Notes: a model not told the origin generated them from the sequence alone. A stretch of DNA of 17,944 nt from DAIOSQ01 sp036752465 (GCA_036752465.1 DAIOSQ010000034.1:1-17944), one strand, 5' to 3'; counted from the first letter of the stretch, positions 1 to 8,639 are shown. Numbers and translations: made by a program.

Positions 1-969
1 AGCGATTTAAGCGAGTTGCTTATCAGCCTAGATGTTGAAAAATGTCGGATTATTTGTGATGTCATGCGGGATAGGTTGCCTGCCATCATAACATCAGGTT
101 ATGGTTTTGGTGTGGCATTAAGAAAGCTTCGCGTAGAGCAGCGTAGGGTTGTATTTGATGCCATGCGGGATAGATTGCCTGTTATTATAAAATCAGCTTG
201 GAATTTTAGTGAGGCATTAAGTTATCTTAGCGCGGAGCAGTGTGGGGTTGTGATGAATACAATGCGCGCTAGGTTGCCTGATATTATAACATCAGCTAGG
301 GATTTTTTTGTAGCATTACGATATTTTAGCCCTGAGCAGCGTACGGTTGTATTCGATGCAATGCGTGATACGTTGCCTGCCATGATACAAAATTACGCCG
401 ACTTATATGTATTAGAAATGATGACTCATGAACAAAGCGCGTGGCTGTATCATAAAATTAAAATTAGGTTGCCGTATTTTCCGGATGAAATCCCCCCTGA
501 GCTGTTTGATACGATACATGATGCTATACCTGAGGCTGAGAAGGCGGCTTATTGTGCGCTTCCTTATTTAATGGGGTACTTAGAGAGGGTGACGCACAAC
601 AAAGCCTTAAGCCAAGCCTTTGCATCAGCCTTGATGAGCCAGGATTCTGCTGTTATTTTCGATCAACTGGCGCGAGTCCTGCAAGAGCCAAACGTGATAT
701 CAAAAGACCCCCTGCTGTCTGAGCTTGACCCTCTGTGGACGGCCAGAATTGAACAGGCGCTGGAGGCGCACTTAAGTGCCGCAACGAGTAACCAAGAGAG
801 CATGGCAGGCGTGAAAGCATCTAGTAACAATACCGTTGTGCGATCTGGGCAAAACGAAGAGATGAGACGGGCCAGGTTAAAATTTTACCAACAGCAGCCC
901 AATAGATCCTCCGCTGGTGTGCCTGAAGGTTCATCAACAGATAAAACACATGATAAATCCCCCAGATGA
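1..969 (+). CDS. 33-residue tandem-repeat protein, 5' end missing
   Basis: The reading frame is open from base 1 (Ser-Asp-Leu-Ser-Glu before the TTG at 16), so the gene begins upstream and that TTG is an internal Leu codon. At least four tandem 33-residue units are visible, roughly EQRxVVFDAMRDRLPxII followed by a variable linker and Ala-Leu. A partial unit precedes them and a decayed fifth follows (about 415-510). Helix-helix solenoids look like this, usually as binding surfaces, but I cannot name the family. The last ~120 residues are non-repetitive; the final ~60 are polar and rich in Ser, Asn, Gln, Arg and Lys, ending in Ser-Pro-Arg. There is no membrane segment. A flexible polar tail after a repeat domain is common in type IV effectors, but that is only inference here. 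The next gene starts about 125 bp downstream with its own promoter. Coding potential is certain; function is unknown. Confidence 0.8.
   Translation, partial: SDLSELLISLDVEKCRIICDVMRDRLPAIITSGYGFGVALRKLRVEQRRVVFDAMRDRLPVIIKSAWNFSEALSYLSAEQCGVVMNTMRARLPDIITSARDFFVALRYFSPEQRTVVFDAMRDTLPAMIQNYADLYVLEMMTHEQSAWLYHKIKIRLPYFPDEIPPELFDTIHDAIPEAEKAAYCALPYLMGYLERVTHNKALSQAFASALMSQDSAVIFDQLARVLQEPNVISKDPLLSELDPLWTARIEQALEAHLSAATSNQESMAGVKASSNNTVVRSGQNEEMRRARLKFYQQQPNRSSAGVPEGSSTDKTHDKSPR
19..414 (+). repeat. Four 99-bp coding tandem repeats (33 residues each)
   Basis: Units lie at 19-117, 118-216, 217-315 and 316-414. Bases 1-18 are the tail of an earlier unit. Each unit carries Glu-Gln/Lys, then a (V/I)(V/I)xxxMRxxLP core, then a linker ending in Ala-Leu or similar. 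The copies are clearly diverged in DNA, so this is an old array rather than a recent slippage product. Confidence 0.85.
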
Positions 970-1023
970 ATTCCCCTATTAAACAGGTAAGATTGTCTTT
1001 TTGCCATAAAAAAAACACATAGA

Positions 1024-1052
1024 TTGAAATATGTTCTTAGTAGTGCTATTAT
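1024..1052 (+). promoter_or_regulatory. Sigma70-type promoter of the giant gene
   Basis: TTGAAA at 1024-1029 and TATTAT at 1047-1052 are separated by 17 bp, and TG at 1044-1045 gives an extended -10. Transcription would start near 1059, leaving a leader of about 35 nt. Matches are 4/6 and 5/6 to consensus with ideal spacing. It lies just past the stop of the preceding gene, so the two genes can be transcribed separately. Confidence 0.55.
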
Positions 1053-1093
1053 TGGCACATTTGACGATTTTAAGTATTTAATGGGGACTGGTG

Positions 1094-4000
1094 ATGAAAG
1101 CAGCGAGGGAATATTTTGATGATAAAATCCTTATAATTAAACAGCTTGGTATAGCTGAAGTTTGTGCTCAAATACGCGGCTCTATCCTCTCTTATGTTCG
1201 CAATGAACGCTATGCTTACCGTGGTTGGTTTAGCGAAGAGAAGCTCATAGAATATATACGCGCAAAAAAATCAATATCATCGGCTTTGCAGCAACGACAA
1301 GAACCAGAGATCAGCGAACAACAAATAATTTACGATACCCCAACCTCCGTCGTCATTATTTACGATGTTTTAGAAACAGTGGCATCGGTAAGTCAGACCA
1401 TTGGCCATCTTGAAGAGTTTTTAGTCATCGATGCTGTCGGTAGCAAGCAATCAATCGGTGGGTTGATATGGTTATTGTTAAATGACGTTGACATGATTTA
1501 TGAGCGCTTGAGCAATTTAAATCATATGCCTGACAGCATGCATTTGGTGATATCGCCGTTGTTGGATAAGTTGCAACTCCTCAAACAAAGAACGCTGCAA
1601 TATAAAGCGCGCACAACACAACTAACCGGTCAGGTTATTCAGAAAAACCAGTTTATGGCAAAGCTGACTATGCCCAAAAATTTATCTGCATTCTTAAACC
1701 GTGTTATCGCCTTATGTCCCGACATGCTGCGGGAATTGACCGAATTAGTTGAAAAGGGTGACCTCAAAATTGATTTTGATCCACTTAGCCAAAAGATTAC
1801 TACATTAGAAGAAGACTTATTTGGATGGGAACACCACATTGAAACCGGTAAACTATACTTCCTTGAAAATCTTAGAGGCTTGGGCAATTTAGCATTATTG
1901 ATATATCCAGAGATTGAGAAGATACTGCGCGCGGCGAAAGACTTGAGTGCAAGCAGTCGTACACAAGCAATGTCTGCTTATACTAAACTCAAAGATGAAA
2001 TACTGGTGCAATTACATGCGGAGCTTGAGCAATTAGAGGAAAATATTGGTTTAGAACTCAATGTGTTAACCGCACCATTTGTACTGCGCGCACAGCAGCT
2101 GCTTGGAGCCCTGCATCCAAAGTTAGAGGACTTAAACGCATTATCCGTTGACCTTTCTGAAAGAGTAAACCAATTCGAGCACCCTGTATCCAATAGTCTG
2201 GGTATCCCGATGCCACTGATTACAGCCATAGAGGCAACAGTAGAGTGGTGCCTTGGGTTTCTGCTCGGCAGGTCTCAAGCTGCAACAACAAGAACAAGTA
2301 ATCTAGCGATAGTAGCGACAGCTGATTCAGCAAGATATTTGCCTAATTTACGTGCGTATCGATTAAGCCGCTATGCCGCATTAGACGAATCCAGCAGCCT
2401 TAGCCGTGAACAAAGCGCGCGAAATTTTTTTGCAATTCTTAAGCGTTGTCATGCGCAGGCTGGGAAGCTGTCCATACAATCGTTACCTCAAAGCATGAAA
2501 ACTGAGTTAACAGATGCTTATCAAGCTATTCAAGTCGATTTTGCGCAAAAATTTCCAAAATTAGATGTTGATATTGTCACAGCATTAATGCATAGCCAAC
2601 AAGATGCGTTTGTACGTCAACAAGCCGTCTCGTGGATTGGTACGCCTGATCTTGCAGCATTGGCACCGTATGTTTTTCTTGCTTGGATGATTGCATGGCC
2701 CGATGGGTTTGCCCCCTATGTCTTGAATTTTTTCGCCCTTGTCGCAGTCTGCGTAGTCATCACAACCTATACTGCTGATCGTTGCGATCAGTTTCAACAC
2801 GTCCTAGATTGTGAACATGATCTCATCACGCAGTTCAAGCAACAAGTGGCTGAGAATAAATTCAAACAAAAACTTATTCTCAGAAGGGTGGAGCTGGAGC
2901 GCGAATGCGACTCAGATCAAGCGCGTGAGTTCCTCTGCAGGGTGGAGCTGGAGCGCGAATGCGACTCAGATCAAGCGGGTGAGTTCCTCTGCAGAGATCT
3001 GTTGCCCGAGACTTCATCACTTCAGATACCAGAACATACGCACGATCACAGCGGAGCTGAGCATCCGCAGCGACAGCCACTAAGACCCTTAGGCGCAAAT
3101 TTAGAGTATCAAACTACTTTATGGGGCAAACTCAAAATATTAAAATTTTCACAAAAAATCACGGCTTTTGAACAAAACCATTTATATCCAAAGATAAGTA
3201 AACTGTTCACACCAGCAGATATAGAGTCTGTTTTTTATACAAATAACTCATCTCTAAAGTCAAGAACATCTTTGCCATTCAGCAGATTTCATGACAAAGA
3301 ACGACATGTACAACTTTATAAAAACTTACTAAATGCATTGTTTTACTTGAAAAAGTGTCTGGTGGAACTTGAAAAAGTAGACGATTTGGGAGAACCTGCT
3401 GCCTGGAATTTTTTAGGCAGAGGCGCGGTTGTTTTTAGCATCTTATGGCCAATTTTGAATGATGGTATCCAGGGCTATTATTATATTACCCAGGTTATGA
3501 ATGAGCCGTTGCTCCGTGACATTGTCAGAACAGGCCTGTCTGCTATCATCAGTGAATTAGCATCTGTATTGCCTTTTCTTCCAAAACCTATTTATGATAT
3601 TGCTGCAACTGGTTTGTCTGCTGCGTTGCCTTTTCTTCCAGAGTGTACTGTGGGCGATGCCGCTGTCCCGCTTGTCGATATCCATCAACAACAAGCTGCC
3701 ACAGATGGCTATGTTGTCAATCAATCAGCTCATGCAATCTCATCACTTTTACTGAAACTAAAAAGCGCACACGCAGCGCTCATGAGACCACTAGGGGTCG
3801 ATCAGACTGATGCTCTTGCGCAGCCTCAGAGTATTACCGAAATGGCCGAAGATACTATCAAGCAGTTTTTTGAGACGCTACGTGTTGAGGTCCTTACATT
3901 AGTTTTTGAGCAAAAATCGCGCACAGATGAGCCCAAGAGGGCACTAGATCTAGCGAGCGTTTTTATGGGGTATATGCAGGACTATGTGATGCGACCAGAA

Positions 4001-6331
4001 GCTTTTATTAGCTTTACACAAGAATTTGCCAGAAAACAACAAGACATTCCATTTTATCAACGAGATTACTCTGTAAGTGCGGATGCTTTGTGGTTATTCG
4101 ATCATATCATATTGATTTTACAAAAGGCACTGACGAAAATAGCCGTTAACACGTCCGAAGAATTTATGCAAAATATTCAATTTTTTTACGATCTTGTTAC
4201 CTACAAATTATTGACCCAGGCAGATGATTTAGAGCTTAAGCTAGGGTTGCAACCAGGTACCATCAGTAGCAAGTTGCAGGAAAATCTTGATGTTTACTTT
4301 GATACGAAACGAAAGCAATATAGCAAGGATGGAAAATATAGAATACAAGCCTTGTCTAATCAGAATGTGTTTGTCCTCAGAAACCAGCGTATTAAACAAA
4401 AAGAGCAAGAATTGATTGCTAAAGCCGCTGCACATAAAGAGCAAGAATTGATTGCTAAAGCCGCTGCACATAAAGAGAAAAAATTGATTACTAAAGCCGC
4501 TGCACATAATACCTGGATACCACCTAAAGCCGGTATGGCTTTCAAGGATCTGTACTCGCTGCGAAAAGAATTAGAAAATGTATATAAGCATCGCTATGCC
4601 GAGAAAGTGTCACAAACATTAAACCAGGAAGCCAGAGCCGATGTGCAGCCATTGCCTACTTCGGCTTTGATGGATAAGCACAAGTTGCGAAAAGAATTAG
4701 AAAGTGTGCTTAGAAACGGTGTCGCCGCTATATATACGGACAGTGGCTGTTTGGATGATCTAGGTGAGGTTCCACTGACACAGTTTGATTGTTTTTTTGC
4801 TTGCTATAGGCAATTACAGCCTTTATTATGTCAATATGACAGCACCTTTGATAACAGATCATTTTTGGAAAAACTAGACAGAAACAGACCCAGCCAATTC
4901 ATCGCCGCCATTAACCAAATATTAAACATCAAAAAAGATATTAAACAATGGTGGACAGCACAATCACAGCATGCAGAGCGACAAGCTCAACGTTGCCGTG
5001 AACTGGCTGATTGCATTAAGCAAACCCAACAAAAGAATCGCAAGGATATGCTGATAAGAGTAATTTTGGAAGAAGTGTTGCAAAATAAATTCGCAGATTC
5101 TCTTGGTTCATCTGTATCACTGCTGCAAGAATTAATGGTTGCAACAGAGCAAGCTGAATTGTTGCGATATATGATGCTGAATCAGGACGCACTTGCAATG
5201 TCCATAAGCGATTTAGACATCAATTATGTATCTCCAATCTTGGATAATCCAGAAAGACCTTGGAGATTAATTATCAGCCTTCTCGAACAAATACGTGACA
5301 TAGAAGGACCACTTAACCAATTTTTTTGTGCTATAGCTTCGTGTGATATAGAAGACAAGAAACGTGAATATCGTTTTGAAATCATGCCACAAAGCAAGGG
5401 TCATGGATTTTTAACCATGTTTAGAAAAAAAGCGGTTTATCATGACCATCAGGTTATTTATTTGCAATATGATACGTTAAATAAGTGCCTGAAATATCGT
5501 TTAATAACAGATCCGGGTAATAAGTTGATAGAAACCGCTATTCCTTCAAAAGTGCTCGATGTTAGCGACATTTGTGAACGAAGCAATTTGACAGCTAAAA
5601 CCCTTGAAACTCTTATCAGGGCAAAGTCAGTCACTTTATTGGAAATAATCGAAAAAAACAAACACATATCAGGTGTTAAAAATCCCTGTCTATTGCAAGC
5701 AAGAACATGGATAAAAAGTATCGGGGTAAACGAACTAAAAGATCTGCTTATGGAGATGTTAGAGAAGGACGATCACAATACTTGGGCTTGTCGGATAGAC
5801 AGCATACGGACCATACACACCGAAATGCTGGAGTCTTATCACACGAGACTATCTATATATGAGAAGCTAATCAAGATGTTTGATCTTCTTAATGATCTAA
5901 AAACGTACTATATAAATAAGCAAAGAAACGTGGCAAGCTGTATGACGTTAGATTTAGAATGTCACGCTGAGGTTTGCGAAGAGGAGTCGAAAACAGATTT
6001 TTCTATGAAATCTCGCGGTCAAGAGGCGGGGGGGGGCATTGGTGCTAACTGCGTTCATCATGAGAGTGCCAGAGGTAAAAAACCCTCATCAGACTTAGTT
6101 GACATACTAAATTTTATTGAAGATTTGCAACAAATTTTGGGTGAGCAAGATAGCTCTGTAGTTAATCCTTCACTTAAGTTCCATACCGCCATTATGGGTA
6201 AATGTAATTTGGTGGGAAAGATAAGCATGGAATGTCCTAATGACATTATGAAGAAGATTACCGCTCTTAACGCCAGCCTTTTAGAGCAGTACCATAGCAT
6301 AGGCATTAGGGACCGATGTAACATGATTTGA
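1094..6331 (+). CDS. Giant orphan protein, about 1745 residues, effector-like
   Basis: I do not recognise a family. ATG 1094 is chosen over the adjacent GTG 1091 because GGGG at 1083-1086 sits 7 nt from the ATG. The protein is mostly helical and charged, with coiled-coil-like stretches. One hydrophobic hairpin lies at residues about 520-560 (two helices around a Pro-Asp-Gly turn), and weaker hydrophobic stretches lie near 773-790 and 813-850, where the pentapeptide LPFLP occurs twice. There is no signal peptide. In-frame repeats are a duplicated 18-residue block near 598-633, a triplicated 12-residue block near 1103-1138, and LRKELE twice near 1156 and 1198. A run of nine G lies about 100 codons before the stop. 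Size, lack of an enzymatic signature, internal repeats and a membrane hairpin resemble large Legionellales Dot/Icm substrates; this is inference. The frame is unbroken, so it is a real gene. Confidence 0.9.
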   Translation: MKAAREYFDDKILIIKQLGIAEVCAQIRGSILSYVRNERYAYRGWFSEEKLIEYIRAKKSISSALQQRQEPEISEQQIIYDTPTSVVIIYDVLETVASVSQTIGHLEEFLVIDAVGSKQSIGGLIWLLLNDVDMIYERLSNLNHMPDSMHLVISPLLDKLQLLKQRTLQYKARTTQLTGQVIQKNQFMAKLTMPKNLSAFLNRVIALCPDMLRELTELVEKGDLKIDFDPLSQKITTLEEDLFGWEHHIETGKLYFLENLRGLGNLALLIYPEIEKILRAAKDLSASSRTQAMSAYTKLKDEILVQLHAELEQLEENIGLELNVLTAPFVLRAQQLLGALHPKLEDLNALSVDLSERVNQFEHPVSNSLGIPMPLITAIEATVEWCLGFLLGRSQAATTRTSNLAIVATADSARYLPNLRAYRLSRYAALDESSSLSREQSARNFFAILKRCHAQAGKLSIQSLPQSMKTELTDAYQAIQVDFAQKFPKLDVDIVTALMHSQQDAFVRQQAVSWIGTPDLAALAPYVFLAWMIAWPDGFAPYVLNFFALVAVCVVITTYTADRCDQFQHVLDCEHDLITQFKQQVAENKFKQKLILRRVELERECDSDQAREFLCRVELERECDSDQAGEFLCRDLLPETSSLQIPEHTHDHSGAEHPQRQPLRPLGANLEYQTTLWGKLKILKFSQKITAFEQNHLYPKISKLFTPADIESVFYTNNSSLKSRTSLPFSRFHDKERHVQLYKNLLNALFYLKKCLVELEKVDDLGEPAAWNFLGRGAVVFSILWPILNDGIQGYYYITQVMNEPLLRDIVRTGLSAIISELASVLPFLPKPIYDIAATGLSAALPFLPECTVGDAAVPLVDIHQQQAATDGYVVNQSAHAISSLLLKLKSAHAALMRPLGVDQTDALAQPQSITEMAEDTIKQFFETLRVEVLTLVFEQKSRTDEPKRALDLASVFMGYMQDYVMRPEAFISFTQEFARKQQDIPFYQRDYSVSADALWLFDHIILILQKALTKIAVNTSEEFMQNIQFFYDLVTYKLLTQADDLELKLGLQPGTISSKLQENLDVYFDTKRKQYSKDGKYRIQALSNQNVFVLRNQRIKQKEQELIAKAAAHKEQELIAKAAAHKEKKLITKAAAHNTWIPPKAGMAFKDLYSLRKELENVYKHRYAEKVSQTLNQEARADVQPLPTSALMDKHKLRKELESVLRNGVAAIYTDSGCLDDLGEVPLTQFDCFFACYRQLQPLLCQYDSTFDNRSFLEKLDRNRPSQFIAAINQILNIKKDIKQWWTAQSQHAERQAQRCRELADCIKQTQQKNRKDMLIRVILEEVLQNKFADSLGSSVSLLQELMVATEQAELLRYMMLNQDALAMSISDLDINYVSPILDNPERPWRLIISLLEQIRDIEGPLNQFFCAIASCDIEDKKREYRFEIMPQSKGHGFLTMFRKKAVYHDHQVIYLQYDTLNKCLKYRLITDPGNKLIETAIPSKVLDVSDICERSNLTAKTLETLIRAKSVTLLEIIEKNKHISGVKNPCLLQARTWIKSIGVNELKDLLMEMLEKDDHNTWACRIDSIRTIHTEMLESYHTRLSIYEKLIKMFDLLNDLKTYYINKQRNVASCMTLDLECHAEVCEEESKTDFSMKSRGQEAGGGIGANCVHHESARGKKPSSDLVDILNFIEDLQQILGEQDSSVVNPSLKFHTAIMGKCNLVGKISMECPNDIMKKITALNASLLEQYHSIGIRDRCNMI
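2885..2992 (+). repeat. 54-bp tandem duplication, GC-rich, in frame
   Basis: Units at 2885-2938 and 2939-2992 differ at one base (GCGCGT versus GCGGGT, Arg versus Gly). Each encodes 18 residues beginning RVELERECDSDQA. The unit is about 61% G+C, well above the flanks. Near-identity means a recent duplication; 54 being a multiple of three keeps the gene in frame. Confidence 0.95.
4400..4507 (+). repeat. 36-bp tandem triplication, in frame
   Basis: Units lie at 4400-4435, 4436-4471 and 4472-4507. The first two are identical and encode KEQELIAKAAAH; the third has four base changes (KEKKLITKAAAH). The product is a charged helical repeat, probably part of a coiled coil. Slippage or unequal crossing-over would change copy number by whole 12-residue steps. 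Confidence 0.95.
6028..6036 (+). repeat. G9 homopolymer inside the giant gene
   Basis: Nine consecutive G encode part of Ala-Gly-Gly-Gly. Loss of one G gives a stop (TAG) about 20 codons later; gain of one gives TAA after about four codons. Either change removes roughly the last 100 residues. Confidence 0.9.
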
Positions 6332-6397
6332 GCGCGTTTTTTATCCTGAACCCGCGGTTGTGATGGTGGTTTTTATATGATCTACTTGGCTATTCGG

Positions 6398-6571
6398 TTA
6401 ATTTAATCTGGAATGAGCAAGAAATTTCCCAAGTAAAGCTAAAGCGGCATTTTTTCCTGTGGATTCTGATGGATTAAAATCCATGGATACAGCAAACTCA
6501 ATATCCGGATTGTGTGCACTTAATGATGTTTGACTAAAAACCGGCCTCAACTTTTCAATAACGATGTCCAT
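6398..6571 (-). CDS. Possible small protein or gene remnant, 57 codons
   Basis: This lies in the ~300-bp gap 6332-6635, which otherwise shows nothing I can identify. On the reverse strand, ATG 6569-6571 opens 57 codons ending at TAA 6398-6400. The frame stays open 14 codons further upstream, to a stop at 6614-6616. The product starts MDIVIEKLRPVF and ends with an Ala/Leu-rich segment, LALLGKFLAHSRLN. The residue mix looks protein-like rather than random, but there is no clear ribosome-binding site before the ATG. It could be a small gene or the 3' remnant of a decayed larger gene. It lies downstream of coaD on the same strand. Function unknown. Confidence 0.35.
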   Translation of the reverse strand: MDIVIEKLRPVFSQTSLSAHNPDIEFAVSMDFNPSESTGKNAALALLGKFLAHSRLN

Positions 6572-6635
6572 GGCAACTTCATCGATTGCAAGAAAGTGTT
6601 GTTTTTGGTTTTTTTATTGACGATTTTGTGTAAAT

Positions 6636-7136
6636 TTAGTCCTTGCTTTTTTCGGGATCTGTTTTAAGTTGTGCGAACGCTTGTACCACTACCGGTGGGA
6701 CAAACTGTTGAATATTGCCATCCAAGCGCGCTATTTCTCGCACCAAGCTGGAAGATAAAAACATACATGATTCTGCAGGTGTTAAAAACAAAGTTTCAAT
6801 TTCCGGGGATAAACGGCGATTCATGCCAGCCAATTGAAATTCATATTCAAAATCAGAGGCGGCACGCAGGCCTCTAACAATCACCCCAGCTTGTTGCTCT
6901 TTGGCAAAGTGCACGAGTAAACTATCAAAACCCTTGACTTCAACATTGCTTAAATGCTGAACAGACTCTGTGACCATGGCAATGCGTGTTGCCAGTGAGA
7001 AAAACGGCCGTTTGCTGGCATTGCTGGCAATTGCAACCACAACCCCAGCAAAGAGATGCGCGGTGCGTGTGATGATATCCATATGACCATTGGTCAGCGG
7101 ATCGAAAGTACCAGGATAAATTGCTTTTTGCCTCAT
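6636..7136 (-). CDS. coaD: Phosphopantetheine adenylyltransferase
   Basis: CoaD transfers AMP from ATP to 4'-phosphopantetheine to give dephospho-CoA, the penultimate step of coenzyme A synthesis, in the cytosol. The N-terminus AIYPGTFDPLTNGH carries the nucleotidyltransferase TxGH motif, with His near residue 18. Further on are RGLRAASDFEYEFQLAGMNR, typical of CoaD, and the Ser-rich LSSSLVRE motif near residues 125-135. The start at 7136 gives 166 residues and aligns the first residues with E. coli CoaD (159). In-frame upstream starts at 7160 and 7163 would add 8-9 residues; none of the three has a clear Shine-Dalgarno sequence. The gene follows the acyltransferase-like gene on the same strand, about 85 bp apart, and may be co-transcribed with it. 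Confidence 0.95.
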   Translation of the reverse strand: MRQKAIYPGTFDPLTNGHMDIITRTAHLFAGVVVAIASNASKRPFFSLATRIAMVTESVQHLSNVEVKGFDSLLVHFAKEQQAGVIVRGLRAASDFEYEFQLAGMNRRLSPEIETLFLTPAESCMFLSSSLVREIARLDGNIQQFVPPVVVQAFAQLKTDPEKSKD

Positions 7137-7221
7137 AGATATTTCAGTTTGTGCTTCCATCAAATCAGTCTAATATATCGTGATCAAAAAAACCAGTAAC
7201 CCCGTATTTAGTATGGCATAG

Positions 7222-8361
7222 CTAAGGGTTATGCCGGATATTCCGCCAATATACACGCCATAATTGCAGCAGATACAAGATTAGCCAGCAGCAGACAACA
7301 TACAAACAAGCGTAACTTAGGGATGCATGCACGTCAGATAACTCACTAAATAAACATTGGGTTATGACATATCGCAGTTTGCTGAGACAGCCGTTGGCCA
7401 TAGTCACTGTGATACTGGCTTGAATTTTTAAACCCAATACATGCAACATGTATATTAAAAGAGCGTTTCGACCAAAAGGCAGCAAAAATCTACTGCCGAC
7501 AGTGACTTGCTTGATTTCAATCAAGGCGTATAAACATGCGTATATCAAGTAAGCCAAACCGCCAGTCCAGAGGACGTAAGAGCTGGTCCATAAAGATTTA
7601 TTCAGGGGTAAGAAAAAATGCCACAGCCAACCGAGGATACACAAACATACACCATCGCGCATAATCTGCTGTGCCAGGTGTGTTTTATCGCCCCGCATCA
7701 TCAGGTTGTAGCCTAGGTGATTGCCCAATAAAGCAGTTGCTATTGCCGGCAAAGTACTTAACAAGCCCTCTGGTTCTAAGGTGTTTTGATACATGTGGGC
7801 TGGGGTCAATACCAGGATGTCAATATACTGTACGATGTTTTGGTTGCTGCTGGGGCTTGCGGGATAGCCACCTAGATAAAACAGCAGCCAATAAGCTAAC
7901 AGTATCAGCAAGATGATCATAAGCTGGGTGCGCTGGCCAGTCGTTAAAAATAAGCATGCACTGGCGCAGTAACAAATGGCGATGCGTTGTAGCACACCAC
8001 ATATTCGCAGCGAAGCAAGTGCGGTGTGGTGCGGAAAGATATTCAGTAACAAGCCCAGCAAAAATAAGTAAACTGTGCGTTTGAATATGACGCCATACAA
8101 CTGTTGCTGAGAAAAGCCGCGACTGTTAAGCTGGGTCAGTGATAAGACGGTAGCTATGCCCATTATCACGATAAACATAGGAAAGATTACATCAGCAAGG
8201 GTACAACCGTTCCAGCGTGAATGTGCCAGCCAACGGTATGTAACCTCATAGCCAGGGCTATTGACCAGGATCATCATGACGATGGTGAGCCCACGAAAAA
8301 TATCCAGCGAATAGAGCCGTGGAATAATTGCGGTATTTTGCTGGCAGTGATGGTCAGACAT
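7222..8361 (-). CDS. Membrane acyltransferase-like protein, NagX/HGSNAT family
   Basis: The 379-residue polytopic protein has about ten hydrophobic helices. Its start, RLYSLDIFRGLTIVMMILVN, followed by a loop with His-Ser-Arg-Trp-Asn-Gly and then ADVIFPMFIVIMG, is the hallmark of the COG4299 / DUF5009 family, related to human heparan-alpha-glucosaminide N-acetyltransferase. Histidine 47 occupies the position of the human enzyme's acetyl-carrying His (recalled from the family). In other bacteria such proteins are linked with amino-sugar or cell-wall sugar acetylation, but nothing nearby indicates the substrate. Length is normal for the family. The ATG at 8359-8361 is preceded by AGGA at good spacing. 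It is transcribed away from etfB, with a 278-bp divergent gap (8362-8639) that holds no convincing gene. Confidence 0.85.
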   Translation of the reverse strand: MSDHHCQQNTAIIPRLYSLDIFRGLTIVMMILVNSPGYEVTYRWLAHSRWNGCTLADVIFPMFIVIMGIATVLSLTQLNSRGFSQQQLYGVIFKRTVYLFLLGLLLNIFPHHTALASLRICGVLQRIAICYCASACLFLTTGQRTQLMIILLILLAYWLLFYLGGYPASPSSNQNIVQYIDILVLTPAHMYQNTLEPEGLLSTLPAIATALLGNHLGYNLMMRGDKTHLAQQIMRDGVCLCILGWLWHFFLPLNKSLWTSSYVLWTGGLAYLIYACLYALIEIKQVTVGSRFLLPFGRNALLIYMLHVLGLKIQASITVTMANGCLSKLRYVITQCLFSELSDVHASLSYACLYVVCCWLILYLLQLWRVYWRNIRHNP

Positions 8362-8639
8362 GTCTTTTCCTGTCCTGGTGTGTGCATTGTCTAGCAGTTG
8401 CTGTTGTGCTAACGCGCATTCTACCTAAAAATCTTAGATCTTTGCTATGGCAGTTGACTGAAGAATCTGCCCAAGATGTCTGCAACATACACTGCTGTGC
8501 TTGGCGGCTGCAACGATCTGGCGTTGGAAGATCCACCAAATATCGCCATACTTGGGGCTAGCTAGCGTCATGCGTGTTTTGCTTGAATTGAGTCTGAGTA
8601 ATCTGGCAATATGAAGTTCTGGTTTGGAGGATGCAATAA

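Noticed and set aside
1068..1082. Paired TTTAA-type elements before the giant gene, resembling a PmrA box
   Set aside because: The two elements are 8 bp apart in period rather than the 11 expected for PmrA-type sites, and they lie downstream of the predicted transcription start. A similar pair before the phospholipase gene (11745-11757) has period 9.
2811..3083. Alternate-frame forward and reverse ORFs over the 54-bp repeat
   Set aside because: They are shadows of the giant gene; they stay open because the duplicated GC-rich unit lacks stops in several frames. No start signals support them.
6332..6397. Terminator for the giant gene around AACCCGCGGTT
   Set aside because: The best stem is only four base pairs and the T-run is not adjacent; not enough to call.
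8362..8639. Short ORFs on both strands in the divergent gap before etfB, and the palindrome GCTAGCTAGC at 8557-8566
   Set aside because: The ORFs have no ribosome-binding sites and overlap each other; their translations look random. The palindrome is isolated, with no supporting promoter or T-run. A TTGAAT at 8583 has only a weak -10 partner.
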